DNA of 64,000 nt from Sphingopyxis granuli NBRC 100800 (GTDB taxonomy: Bacteria; Pseudomonadota; Alphaproteobacteria; Sphingomonadales; Sphingomonadaceae), in assembly GCF_001591045.1 (NCBI RefSeq), contig NZ_BCUA01000002.1, positions 62,001 to 126,000 on the forward strand. The letters run 5' to 3'. Of this stretch, positions 23,987-32,480 are shown in pieces. The notes below the pieces were generated by a model. The model had not been told where the DNA came from and did not search any database. It saw only the letters and a list, made by a program, of their open reading frames with translations. Position 1 is the stretch's first letter, and every line of letters begins with the position of its first letter. The position numbers were made by a program, and so were the translations under genes.

Positions 23987-26401
23987 CTATTCCCCGCCGA
24001 ACGACTTGCGGAACGAGATCCCGAACATGCGCGGTTCCCGCGTCACGGCCAGCTGAGGCCCGCCACCGCCGGCGCGGGTCGAGCCCAGTATCTGATATTT
24101 CTTGTTGAGCGCGTTCGTCGCGAACAGGGCGATCGTGACGTCGGCCGATTCGATCGTGTAATCGAGGCGCAGGTTGAGCAGCCCGACGTCGCTGCGGACC
24201 AGTTCGTCGACGAGCGCGACGGGAAGGGCCTGATCGACGAGGCGGGGGGTCGGCCGGGCGCCGGCGGCCCATGACCAGTCGGCCTGCATCGCGATGCGCG
24301 CATTGGGCGCAAAGAACTGATAGCGAGCGTTCAACGTATAGGTCCAGGGCGGATTCGGGAAATGCTCGCCGCTGGCGTCGACGACCTGATTGAGCCGGTT
24401 CAGCGCGGTCGGATAGGAGTTATACTTGCCGTCCAGATAGGCCACCGTGCCGCCGAGCGACAGGCCCTGCGCGGGCTGCAGCGTCACATCGGCCTCGAAG
24501 CCGCGTATCCGCGCACGCGCGGCGTTGGTCGTCAGCACGGTGTTGACGTTGCCGACCGGAACGATCGCGGTTTCCTGCTTGTTCGAATAGCGCGTCGTAT
24601 AGGCGGCGATATTGGTGCGCAGCAGGCCGTCCAGCAGCCGTCCCTTCATCCCTACTTCGATCTCGCGTGCCTTTTCCGGCTGGAACGGCGGAGCGATCGG
24701 CCGGGTGTCGAAGCCGCCGCCCTTGAAGCCCTGCGAAATCTTCGCATAGAGCAGCACGTCGTCGGTGATCTGGTTGCTGATGCTGGCGAGCCACGACCAG
24801 CCTTCGAAGGTCGCCCGGCGCGTGACGGCGCATTGCATCGGATCGGTAACGACGGCGGTCGAGGTCGTGTTGCACTGATAGAGGCCCGTCGAGGGCGCGA
24901 AACGATTGTTGAGCTGGGTCAGCCCCTTCGTCTCGCGGTTGTAGCGGAGCCCGCCGGTCAGCGTGATCCGGTCGGACAGCCGCACGTCGTTCTGGGTGAA
25001 GATCGACCAGCTGCGGTTGATGATGTCGATCACATGGGTCTGGTTGATCGTATAGGGGTTCCCCTGCACGACGCGGATCTGGTCCGCCCACAGATTGTTC
25101 GTCGACGAATCGTCGCCCTTCTCGTCGCTGACGAACCCGCCGACCAGCCAGGTCAGCGGCCCCGCCTCGCCGGTGATGTTCAGTTCCTGCGTGAACAGCC
25201 GGTCCTTGACCAGCGCGTACGGCGGGAAATAGTTCGGCCCCGGGCTGTCGGCGCCATAGAGCAGCAGATTGAAGCGGGTGCCGTCGAGGTCCATCTGACG
25301 ATCGTTCTTGAACCGGCGGAAACCCGAGATCGATTTGATGCTGACCGCGTCGCTGATGTCGTAGGCGATGGTCAGCCCGACCGACACCGCATCGAGATCG
25401 TCGAATTGCTTGTCGTTGATGTCGGACGTGAAGAAGTCCGCGGTTCCGCGATTCACCGCGTCCTGCAGAGCGGCGCGTGCCGCCGTGATGCTCGCCGGCA
25501 ATGTCGGGTCGAGCCCCAGGTCGATCGCGACCTGCTGGTCGGTGTTCGTCATCGGGAGGTAGAAGCGCGGGGTGAGCAGCGGGCCGTTTTCCCGAATGCG
25601 CAGGACGTCGGCCTTCAGGCCGATCGACAGATTGCTCGTCGGGTCGAATTGCAGCGACCCCCGAATGTAGGTCTGGTTCTTGTTGCCGCCGACATCCTGA
25701 CCGGTGATGCGCGATGTCCCGTAGCCGTCGCGGGTCCAGTTCTGAAAGGCGATGCGCGCCGCGAGCTTGTCGTCGACGAGTTCGACATTCATCGCGCCGT
25801 TGACCCGGCGGCTGGCATGGTTGCCCAACTCGGCGAAGATATAGCCGTGCTCGCCGTCGTAATCGGCGTTCTTCGAAACGAGGTTGATCGCGCCGCCCGT
25901 CGTGTTGCGGCCATAGAGGGTTCCCTGCGGCCCTTTCAGCACCTCGATGCGGTCGAGGTCGAAAAAGGCTGCCGACAGGCCATAGACGCGCGGATAGTTG
26001 ACGCCGTCGACATAGACGCCGACCGGCTGGTCGAAGGTGAGCTGGATTTCGCTCGCCGCCTGGCCGCGGAGGGTGAAGACCGCGCTGCTGTCCGCCTGAA
26101 GGCTCTGCGCCACACGAAGGCCGGGGGTGAAATTGCCGATGTCGAGCGCCGACTTGATCCCGGTTTCCTCGAGCTTCGCGCCCGAAAATGCGGAAACCGC
26201 CACCGGCACCTTGCTCAGCGATTCCTCGCGCTTGCGGGCGGTGACGACGATGTCCTGCGAGTCATAGCCATATTGGTCGGCGCGCGCGCCGGCGTCGGTC
26301 GGCGCGCTGTCCGCCGGCGATGCAGCCTGGGCCCAGGCCTGCCCACCGGCGAGGCCGAATATCGAGCAGCCCGCAACGAGCGCAACTATCTTGGAACCCA
26401 T
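23987..26401 (-). CDS. TonB-dependent outer-membrane receptor
   Basis: Protein of 804 residues. Signal peptide cleaved near AQAASP (about 25), TonB-box-like region DIVVTARKREESL (about 50-62), plug domain with the GPQGTLYGRNTTGGAIN motif (about 160), then a 22-strand beta-barrel-type sequence. The plug motif and length are usual for sphingomonad receptors that take up hydrophobic or large substrates rather than only siderophores. A terminator follows at 23931-23964. Upstream are operator-like sites at 26456-26488, so it should be induced with the catabolic operons. Probably imports the pathway substrate. Confidence 0.92.
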   Translation of the reverse strand: MGSKIVALVAGCSIFGLAGGQAWAQAASPADSAPTDAGARADQYGYDSQDIVVTARKREESLSKVPVAVSAFSGAKLEETGIKSALDIGNFTPGLRVAQSLQADSSAVFTLRGQAASEIQLTFDQPVGVYVDGVNYPRVYGLSAAFFDLDRIEVLKGPQGTLYGRNTTGGAINLVSKNADYDGEHGYIFAELGNHASRRVNGAMNVELVDDKLAARIAFQNWTRDGYGTSRITGQDVGGNKNQTYIRGSLQFDPTSNLSIGLKADVLRIRENGPLLTPRFYLPMTNTDQQVAIDLGLDPTLPASITAARAALQDAVNRGTADFFTSDINDKQFDDLDAVSVGLTIAYDISDAVSIKSISGFRRFKNDRQMDLDGTRFNLLLYGADSPGPNYFPPYALVKDRLFTQELNITGEAGPLTWLVGGFVSDEKGDDSSTNNLWADQIRVVQGNPYTINQTHVIDIINRSWSIFTQNDVRLSDRITLTGGLRYNRETKGLTQLNNRFAPSTGLYQCNTTSTAVVTDPMQCAVTRRATFEGWSWLASISNQITDDVLLYAKISQGFKGGGFDTRPIAPPFQPEKAREIEVGMKGRLLDGLLRTNIAAYTTRYSNKQETAIVPVGNVNTVLTTNAARARIRGFEADVTLQPAQGLSLGGTVAYLDGKYNSYPTALNRLNQVVDASGEHFPNPPWTYTLNARYQFFAPNARIAMQADWSWAAGARPTPRLVDQALPVALVDELVRSDVGLLNLRLDYTIESADVTIALFATNALNKKYQILGSTRAGGGGPQLAVTREPRMFGISFRKSFGGE

Positions 26402-26455
26402 CTTCCGTCCCTCCCATTCGGTGCGGGACTCCCCGCTTCCTTATTTGTTCGACGG

Positions 26456-26488
26456 ATATGTATCGTTACATATGGTATGTGTCAATAC
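26456..26488. promoter_or_regulatory. tandem operator-like sites before the TonB receptor
   Basis: ATATGTATCGTTACATAT (26456-26473) is a perfect inverted repeat (7-bp arms, 4-bp centre) and includes GTATCGTTACATAT, one base off GTAT-N6-ATAC. Exactly 15 bp after that begins GTATGTGTCAATAC (26475-26488), a full match. The same 15-bp phasing is seen at 2351/2366 and 29576/29591. Confidence 0.6.
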
Positions 26489-26524
26489 TTTATTGAAGCA
26501 TTCTTAATTCGGCCGAGCGCCCGT

Positions 26525-27988
26525 TCAGGGCGCCAGAACGACCGTCTTCGTTTCGAGGAACGACCGCAGGCCCTCCGCGCCGCCTTCGCGACCGATTCCC
26601 GATCGCTTGAAGCCGCCGAATGCGATGCCGAAATCGGGCCGCGAACCGTTATGCCCGACGCTGCCGGCGCGAATCTGCCGGGCCACGTCGAGGGCGCGGT
26701 CGGCGGAAGCGGTGAACACGGCGGCGTTCAGCCCGTACAGGCTGTCGTTCGCGAGCGCGACGGCCTCGCGTTCGTCGGCGCAGGGAATGACCGAAAGCAC
26801 CGGCCCGAACACCTCCTCGCGCGCGATCGTCATGGCGTTCGATACATGGCCGAACACCGTCGGCGCCACGAAAAAGCCGTCCAGGCCGTTGGAGGGACGC
26901 GCGCCGCCGCACGCCAGCGTGGCGCCCTCCGCAACCGCCCCTTCGACATATTGCTCGATCCGCGCGCGCTGCCGCTCGCTCGCCACCGGCCCCATGCCCG
27001 TCGCAGGATCGAAGGGATCGGCGACCCGGACGGTTTCGAAAGCCGAACGGAGCGCCTCCACCATGGCATCGTGCCGGTCGCGGCGGACGACCACCCGCGT
27101 CAGCGCAGCGCACACCTGGCCGGAGAGGAAGGTGGCGCCGCCGGCGATCGTGGCGGCCGCCTGCCCTATGTCGAAATCGTCGAGAACGATCGCGGCGGAC
27201 TTCCCCCCCAGCTCGAGCGTGCAGCGCGCGACGCGGGAACCGCACACCGCGCCGATATGCTGGCCTACCTCGGTCGATCCGGTGAACGATATCTTGTCGA
27301 CCAGCGGGTCGCGCACCAGGGCATCGGACGCGTGCCGGTCAGCGGTGACCATGTTGACCACGCCGCGGGGCAACCCCACCTCGTCGCAGATTTCGGCAAA
27401 GATATAGGCGGCGCCCGGCGCTTCCGGCGACGCCTTCAGGACGATCGTGCAGCCGGCGAGAAGCGCCGGCGCGCATTTGTGCATGATCATCGAAACGGGC
27501 GCGTTCCAGGGAATGATCGCGGCGACGACGCCGACGGGCTCGCGCAGGAGCAAGGCACGGCCGCCCACGGAGGAGGCGTGCTCCTCGCTGAAGGGAAAGC
27601 TGTCGGCGAGGCCGGCATAGGAGCGAAAGCCGTCGGGGATCGAAGGCATGACCCGGTCGGCATGCGTGGTCGTGATGCCCGTCTCCGCGATCCAGAGCGA
27701 CTTGAGGTCGGCGAGCCGCCCCTCCAGCCGGTCCGCGATCGCGCGAAGATAAGCGGCCCGCTCGTCGTGAGTCATCTGCGTCCAGGGGCCCGCGTCGAAT
27801 GCCTCCCGCGCCGCCCGCACAGCCAGCGCGATGTCGTCGGTTCCGGCCTCGGCCACCTCCATGAAGACTGTTGCGGTGGCCGCATCCGCGACCGCGATCC
27901 GCCGGCCCGTCAAGGCGCGCGTCCACGCCCCGTCGATATAGAGCGCGTCGGGCCGCGCCACGGGGGCGATCCGCCGGTGATCGTTCAA
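26525..27988 (-). CDS. aldehyde dehydrogenase
   Basis: NAD(P)-dependent ALDH of about 487 residues. PWNAPVSMIMHK (cofactor/oxyanion region), FTGSTEVGQ, catalytic Glu in LELGGKS, nucleophilic Cys in GQVCAALTRV and EEVFGPVLSV are all present. It oxidises an aldehyde to an acid, which the acyl-CoA synthetases could then activate. Start is uncertain: TTG 27988 has GGAG 8 nt upstream, and TTG 28033 is also in frame; no ATG fits. Last gene of the ferredoxin/P450/ALDH operon, which suggests that P450 hydroxylation yields an alcohol later oxidised by the GMC enzyme and this ALDH. Confidence 0.88.
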   Translation of the reverse strand: MNDHRRIAPVARPDALYIDGAWTRALTGRRIAVADAATATVFMEVAEAGTDDIALAVRAAREAFDAGPWTQMTHDERAAYLRAIADRLEGRLADLKSLWIAETGITTTHADRVMPSIPDGFRSYAGLADSFPFSEEHASSVGGRALLLREPVGVVAAIIPWNAPVSMIMHKCAPALLAGCTIVLKASPEAPGAAYIFAEICDEVGLPRGVVNMVTADRHASDALVRDPLVDKISFTGSTEVGQHIGAVCGSRVARCTLELGGKSAAIVLDDFDIGQAAATIAGGATFLSGQVCAALTRVVVRRDRHDAMVEALRSAFETVRVADPFDPATGMGPVASERQRARIEQYVEGAVAEGATLACGGARPSNGLDGFFVAPTVFGHVSNAMTIAREEVFGPVLSVIPCADEREAVALANDSLYGLNAAVFTASADRALDVARQIRAGSVGHNGSRPDFGIAFGGFKRSGIGREGGAEGLRSFLETKTVVLAP

Positions 27989-28070
27989 AGGTCGTACTCC
28001 GGCCGTTCGGGGGCTCCCGGCAACCCGCGGCAAGCGATCCGGCCGCGCCGGCGCATGGACCGGTCCGGGC

Positions 28071-29285
28071 TCACCATTCGAGCTGCAGCGTGTCGTGGCC
28101 CCAGACGGTGACGACGTTGGGAACGGGCTTGCCGTTCGGCGCCAGCCGGAACTCGGGGATACGCGCGAGCCATTCCTCGAGCGTGAGCGTGATCTCGCGC
28201 CGCGCCAGATGCGATCCGATGCAGCGATGCGGCCCCGCCCCGAAGGAGATGTTCCGCGTGCTCAGCCGGTCGATGTTCAGCGTGTTGGCGTCCTCATATT
28301 CGGCGGGGTCGCGCGATGCGACGCCGAGCGGCGTGATCACCCTGTCCCCCTTGCGCATGGCGACGCCGTGGAACACCGTGTCCTCGGTCAGATAGCGGCT
28401 GGTCACCACCGTGCCGAAGGCGCGGATCAGTTCCTCCACCGCCTCGGGAATTTCGGCCGGCGTCGATCGCAGGCGATTCTGGAGGTCGGGCTGCTCCGCC
28501 AATGTCGCGAAGATGAAGCTCAGCGTGGCCGCCACCGTGTCGAGCCCCGCGATATAGAGGAAGAAGCACAGGCCGAGGACAGCATCGTCGTCGAGCGGCC
28601 GATCGTCGAGCGTCGCGGTGACCAGATGGCTGATCAGATCGTCGGTCGGCTCGGCGCGGCGGCGGCCGATGATGTCGAGCAGATAGGCCTTGAGCGCATG
28701 CGCGGCGCCGGCGCGAACCGCGACATCGTCGCTGTGCATCATCTCGTCCTCCCATTTCCGGAAGGTATCGACCTCTGCCAGCGGCAGCCCCATCAGCCGG
28801 AGGAAGACGTTGACGGGCAGTTCGCGGGCATAGGCGGTCATGAATTCGCATCCGCCGCGATGCCGGACCGCCTCGATCAGTTCGATCGCGGATTCGCGCA
28901 CGCCGGCCTCGATCTCGTCCATGCGCCGCGGCGAAAAGAGCGGGTTGATCAGCTTGCGGTACCGCATGTGATCGGGCGCATCGAGCTCGACGGGCATCAG
29001 CGGCCAGCTTTCGCCCAATATGGCCGAGAATCCCGAAATGCCGCGGCTGGAGAAGAGTTCGGATTTCTGGAGGACCTCGCGTTGCAGGTCGGCGCGCGTG
29101 ACGATCCAGCTTCCGCCGTCGACGTTCCTCAGGTCGTCCGAAAGGTTGAAGAAGATGTCGGGGCCGTCGTGCAGCTTGCTGGCGGCAACGAAGGGGCAGC
29201 CGACCGCTTCGGTTTCGCGCGCCAGATCCCAGCGCCGCACCATGTCCGGCGCGATGTCGGGCCGCGACGGGCATCCGCCACTCAC
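28071..29285 (-). CDS. cytochrome P450
   Basis: Soluble bacterial P450 of 404 residues. I-helix AGLDT (246-250), ExxR at 285-288 (EELIR), heme loop FGAGPHRCIG with the heme-ligand Cys355. GTG 29285 overlaps the stop of the ferredoxin gene (GTGA), so P450 and its electron donor are translated together. Likely hydroxylates an unactivated carbon of a terpenoid- or steroid-like molecule; in the mycobacterial igr locus a P450 (Cyp125) starts side-chain oxidation. No ferredoxin reductase gene is nearby, so electrons must come from a reductase encoded elsewhere. CYP family cannot be assigned by eye. Confidence 0.93.
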   Translation of the reverse strand: MSGGCPSRPDIAPDMVRRWDLARETEAVGCPFVAASKLHDGPDIFFNLSDDLRNVDGGSWIVTRADLQREVLQKSELFSSRGISGFSAILGESWPLMPVELDAPDHMRYRKLINPLFSPRRMDEIEAGVRESAIELIEAVRHRGGCEFMTAYARELPVNVFLRLMGLPLAEVDTFRKWEDEMMHSDDVAVRAGAAHALKAYLLDIIGRRRAEPTDDLISHLVTATLDDRPLDDDAVLGLCFFLYIAGLDTVAATLSFIFATLAEQPDLQNRLRSTPAEIPEAVEELIRAFGTVVTSRYLTEDTVFHGVAMRKGDRVITPLGVASRDPAEYEDANTLNIDRLSTRNISFGAGPHRCIGSHLARREITLTLEEWLARIPEFRLAPNGKPVPNVVTVWGHDTLQLEW

Positions 29286-29500
29286 CGGCCCGCCTCCGCC
29301 TCTTCGCCGTCTTCGACGATGCGGATCGCCCGTTCCGGACAGGCGCGGGCGCCGCGGCGCCCCTCTACCTCATGTCCGGCGGGCACAGGGTTGATCGCCC
29401 GTTCGTTGTAACCGTCCGAATTGAGCACGAAGACATGCGGCGCGACCGCGACGCAGCGCGCATGTCCGCTACATTTCCCGACATCGACAATGGCCTTCAT
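29282..29500 (-). CDS. [3Fe-4S]-type ferredoxin, P450 redox partner
   Basis: 72-residue ferredoxin starting MKAIVDVGKC. Cluster ligands are Cys10, Cys16 and Cys54 in a C-x2-H-x2-C ... CP pattern; His13 replaces the fourth cysteine, as in ferredoxins that serve bacterial P450s. ATG 29500 has a GAGAGGAG ribosome site just before it; GTG 29515 is in frame but lies within that site. The stop overlaps the P450 start. First gene of the operon and next to operator-like sites at 29576-29604. Confidence 0.92.
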   Translation of the reverse strand: MKAIVDVGKCSGHARCVAVAPHVFVLNSDGYNERAINPVPAGHEVEGRRGARACPERAIRIVEDGEEAEAGR

Positions 29501-29575
29501 GGCTCTCCTCTCCACCAGGCTCCGCCGGCGTTTTCGCCGTTTCGGAAACGGGATTTATCGTAGCATCCCGATTTA

Positions 29576-29604
29576 GTCTAGAACAATATCGTATTGTGTC
29601 ATAC
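29576..29604. promoter_or_regulatory. divergent promoter region with tandem operator-like sites
   Basis: GTATTGTGTCATAC (29591-29604) is a GTAT-N6-ATAC site. A degenerate copy, GTCTAGAACAATAT (29576-29589), lies 15 bp before it. The overlapping ACAATATCGTATTGT (29583-29597) is a perfect 6-bp-arm palindrome. The region separates the ferredoxin/P450/ALDH operon from the GMC/kinase operon. Confidence 0.58.
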
Positions 29605-29673
29605 CTTTTTTTCGGCCAAGGTGATGTGTGAAACGGTCGCGACGGGCGGCCGGGTTGGAACGGGTGCCCGCCG

Positions 29674-31356
29674 ATGGAGCCTGCGGTTGCGGATTATGTG
29701 ATTGTCGGCGCGGGATCGGCCGGGTGCGTGCTCGCCAACCGGCTGTCCGCCCGCCCCGACGACCGCGTCGTCCTTCTCGAGGCGGGGGGAGACGACCGGC
29801 CGCATCGCAACGCCGGGCAGTGGCTGTCGAACCTGATGATCCACGTTCCGGCCGGCTATGCCCAGACGCTCGCGGACCCGAAGGTCAACTGGAACTTCCG
29901 CACCGAGCCCGACCCGTCCACCGGAAACCGCGTCTATTCCTGGCCGCGCGGAAAGGTGCTCGGCGGCACATCCTCCATCAACGGCATGATCTATGTCCGT
30001 GGCCAGCCGCAGGACTATGACCATTGGCGTCAGCTCGGATGCACCGGCTGGTCGTGGGAGGATGTGCTCCCCTATTTCCGGCGCGCCGAAGACCAGGAGA
30101 ATGGCGAGGATGAATGGCACGGCGTCGGCGGGCCGCTGCATGTCGGCGACCAGCGCGAAAGATTCGCGGTCGGCGAAGCCTTGCTCGATGCCTGCCGGCA
30201 GGCTGGAATACCGCGGCGGGACGACATCAACGGCGCCGAACAGGAAGGCGCGACCTGGTATCAGCAGACCACGCGCAACGGCCGGCGATGCTCCGCCGCG
30301 GTCGCCTACCTCCATCCGGTGATGACGCGCCCCAATCTCGACGTGCGGACCAATGCGCTTGCCTTGCGGATACTCTTCGAGGGCGGGCGAGCGGTCGGCG
30401 TGGAATATTCGGCGCATGGCGCGATCCACAGGATTCTGGCGCGCCGCGAAATCATCCTCGCCGGGGGCGCGATCAACTCGCCGCAGTTGCTTCAGCTTTC
30501 CGGCATCGGCGACGCCAGCCTGCTGAGCGCCCTCGGGATCCGACCCGTTTTCCACAGTCCGCAGGTCGGCCGGAATCTGCAGGATCATTTCGGCGTGGCC
30601 ACCGCCTTCCGGCTGCGTCCCGGCGTGAAGTCGGTCAACGAGCTGACGCAAGGGATACGGCTTGCGGGCCAGATCGCCCGCTATGCGCTCCGGCGCCGCG
30701 GCCTTCTGACCTTCGCGGCGGCGGCGGTCGGCGCCTTCTGCAAGTCACGGCCGGAGCTGGAGACGCCCGATATCCAGTTCCACATCCTGCCCGCGACCGC
30801 CGACCTGGCGGCGACGGGGCGCAAGCGGTTCATCGCGATGACGCTCGAACGCCAGCCCGGCATGACCTTTTCCGCCTATTACATGCGGCCGCAATCGCGG
30901 GGTTCGGTGACGATCCGGTCGTCCGATCCGCGGGATCATCCCGCCATCGCGCCCAACTATCTGGCCGAGGCCGAGGATCGGTCCGTCACCGTCCAGGGCC
31001 TGCGCTGGGCGCGCGCCATCGCGTCGCAACCCGCCCTGCGGCCCTATATCGAGAGCGAATTGCGGCCCGGCGCCGGAATCGAGACCGACGCCGAGCTTCT
31101 CGACTATGCCAGATCCAGCGGGACGTCGCTCTATCACCCGGTCGGAACATGCCGGATGGGCGACGACGCCCTCGCCGTGCTCGACCCGCGGCTGCGCGTC
31201 CGGGGCGTCGAGGGTCTCCGCGTCGCCGACGCGTCGATCATGCCCCGGCTCATCTCGGGCAACACGAACGCCCCCGCCATCATGATCGGCGAAAAGGCGG
31301 CCGACATGATTCTCGCCGACCGCGACGGCCCGGGAAGACCCGGCACGGCGGCATGA
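29674..31356 (+). CDS. GMC family FAD oxidoreductase (alcohol dehydrogenase-like)
   Basis: Flavoprotein of 560 residues. ADP-binding motif GAGSAG (12-17), the GMC signature region [16 protein letters not shown], and catalytic His near 487 ([11 protein letters not shown]) with [15 protein letters not shown] near 530. GMC enzymes oxidise alcohols to aldehydes or ketones; it resembles choline/polyethylene-glycol dehydrogenases, which feed electrons to the respiratory chain. Its stop overlaps the next ATG (ATGA). It could act on the alcohol made by the divergent P450, with the ALDH finishing the oxidation. ATG 29674 is the natural start. Confidence 0.9.
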   Translation: MEPAVADYVIVGAGSAGCVLANRLSARPDDRVVLLEAGGDDRPHRNAGQWLSNLMIHVPAGYAQTLADPKVNWNFRTEPDPSTGNRVYSWPRGKVLGGTSSINGMIYVRGQPQDYDHWRQLGCTGWSWEDVLPYFRRAEDQENGEDEWHGVGGPLHVGDQRERFAVGEALLDACRQAGIPRRDDINGAEQEGATWYQQTTRNGRRCSAAVAYLHPVMTRPNLDVRTNALALRILFEGGRAVGVEYSAHGAIHRILARREIILAGGAINSPQLLQLSGIGDASLLSALGIRPVFHSPQVGRNLQDHFGVATAFRLRPGVKSVNELTQGIRLAGQIARYALRRRGLLTFAAAAVGAFCKSRPELETPDIQFHILPATADLAATGRKRFIAMTLERQPGMTFSAYYMRPQSRGSVTIRSSDPRDHPAIAPNYLAEAEDRSVTVQGLRWARAIASQPALRPYIESELRPGAGIETDAELLDYARSSGTSLYHPVGTCRMGDDALAVLDPRLRVRGVEGLRVADASIMPRLISGNTNAPAIMIGEKAADMILADRDGPGRPGTAA

Positions 31357-32438
31357 TTTTCAAGGACGGACAGATGGCAGCATTCGCACTTCCCAAGACG
31401 CTCGACGATTTCACCGCCGACTGGATGCAGCAGGCGCTGCGGACCCACGCGCCCGCGGCCAGGGTGCATGCGGCGAAACCCACCCTCGTCATCCAGGGCA
31501 CCGGGACCAAGATGCTCATGGAAATCGTCGCCGAGGGCGGCACCCCCGACCGCCCCCTGCCCGCATCGGTCTGCGTCAAGGGCGCCTATTCGCCGAACAG
31601 CGAATATCTGATGCCGCGGGGCCGCTACATCAACGAGGCGGTCTTTTACAAATCGCTCCAGCCCGAACTCGGCATGCGCTGTCCGCAGGCTTTTTTCGCC
31701 GAATTCGACGCGTCCGGCCAGTCGGTCATCGTCATGGAAGACCTTACGCTGCGGGACATCCATTTCAACCTCGCCACCGAAACAGTGGCGGTCGACGCGG
31801 TGCGCAGCGGGTTGCGGCAACTGGCGAAAATCCACGCCAGATGGTGGAACGGGGCGTTCCTCAACACCATCACCAGCCTCGGCCCCGCCCTGCCGGGCGG
31901 CGGGCACGAAGCGCGGCAGCGCGAGCCGGTGACCTGGGCGAAAATCATGACGCTGCCGCGCGCGGCCCAGCTTCCCGCCTTTGCGCGCGACGTCGCGCGA
32001 ATGGGCGCGGCGCTCGACAGGCTGCGGCAATCGCATCTGACGGAACCATTCTGCCTGCTCCACGGCGATCCGCATATCGGGAACACCTATATCGACGAGG
32101 AGGGAGCGCTGGGCTTCTACGACTGGCAGACGCTGGCGCGCGGGTCGTGGGCGCATGACGTGAACTATCTCGTCGGCTCGACCCTGAGCATCGACGACAG
32201 ACGGCATTGCGAGCGCGATCTCCTGCAGGACTATCTGACCGAACTGCACGCACTCGGCGGCCCCGCGATCGCGCTGCGGACGGCATGGGAAGACTATATC
32301 CTGCACGATGCCTACGGCCTGTTCTTCTGGACCGTGAACCCGGTCGAGATGCAGTCCGAGGAAAACAACATCGCGGTCGCCGGACGATTTGCCGCCGCGG
32401 CGGCGGACCACGACTGCCTTGGCGCCCTCGGCGTGTAG
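31353..32438 (+). CDS. EcKL/CHK-type phosphotransferase
   Basis: Protein-kinase-like phosphotransferase of 361 residues. Brenner loop [12 protein letters not shown] (catalytic Asp) and metal-binding FYDWQ are clear, and the arrangement [19 protein letters not shown] is that of the ecdysteroid-kinase-like/CHK family. These enzymes phosphorylate a hydroxyl of a small molecule, classically a steroid. ATG 31353 overlaps the GMC stop by 4 nt; ATG 31374, with AAGGA 7 nt before it, may be the true start. Coupling to an alcohol oxidase suggests that a hydroxylated intermediate is phosphorylated, possibly to allow later elimination. Confidence 0.8.
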   Translation: MIFKDGQMAAFALPKTLDDFTADWMQQALRTHAPAARVHAAKPTLVIQGTGTKMLMEIVAEGGTPDRPLPASVCVKGAYSPNSEYLMPRGRYINEAVFYKSLQPELGMRCPQAFFAEFDASGQSVIVMEDLTLRDIHFNLATETVAVDAVRSGLRQLAKIHARWWNGAFLNTITSLGPALPGGGHEARQREPVTWAKIMTLPRAAQLPAFARDVARMGAALDRLRQSHLTEPFCLLHGDPHIGNTYIDEEGALGFYDWQTLARGSWAHDVNYLVGSTLSIDDRRHCERDLLQDYLTELHALGGPAIALRTAWEDYILHDAYGLFFWTVNPVEMQSEENNIAVAGRFAAAAADHDCLGALGV

Positions 32439-32480
32439 CGCGCATGCAGCCTTGCGCCATTACAGGTCGGCCATACCCCG

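Noticed and set aside
24362-28111. Very long plus-strand open frame (1,249 codons) opposite the TonB receptor and aldehyde dehydrogenase
   Set aside because: Arg/Asp/Val-rich translation with no domain, and both genes on the other strand have full family motifs. It is a GC-driven antisense frame.
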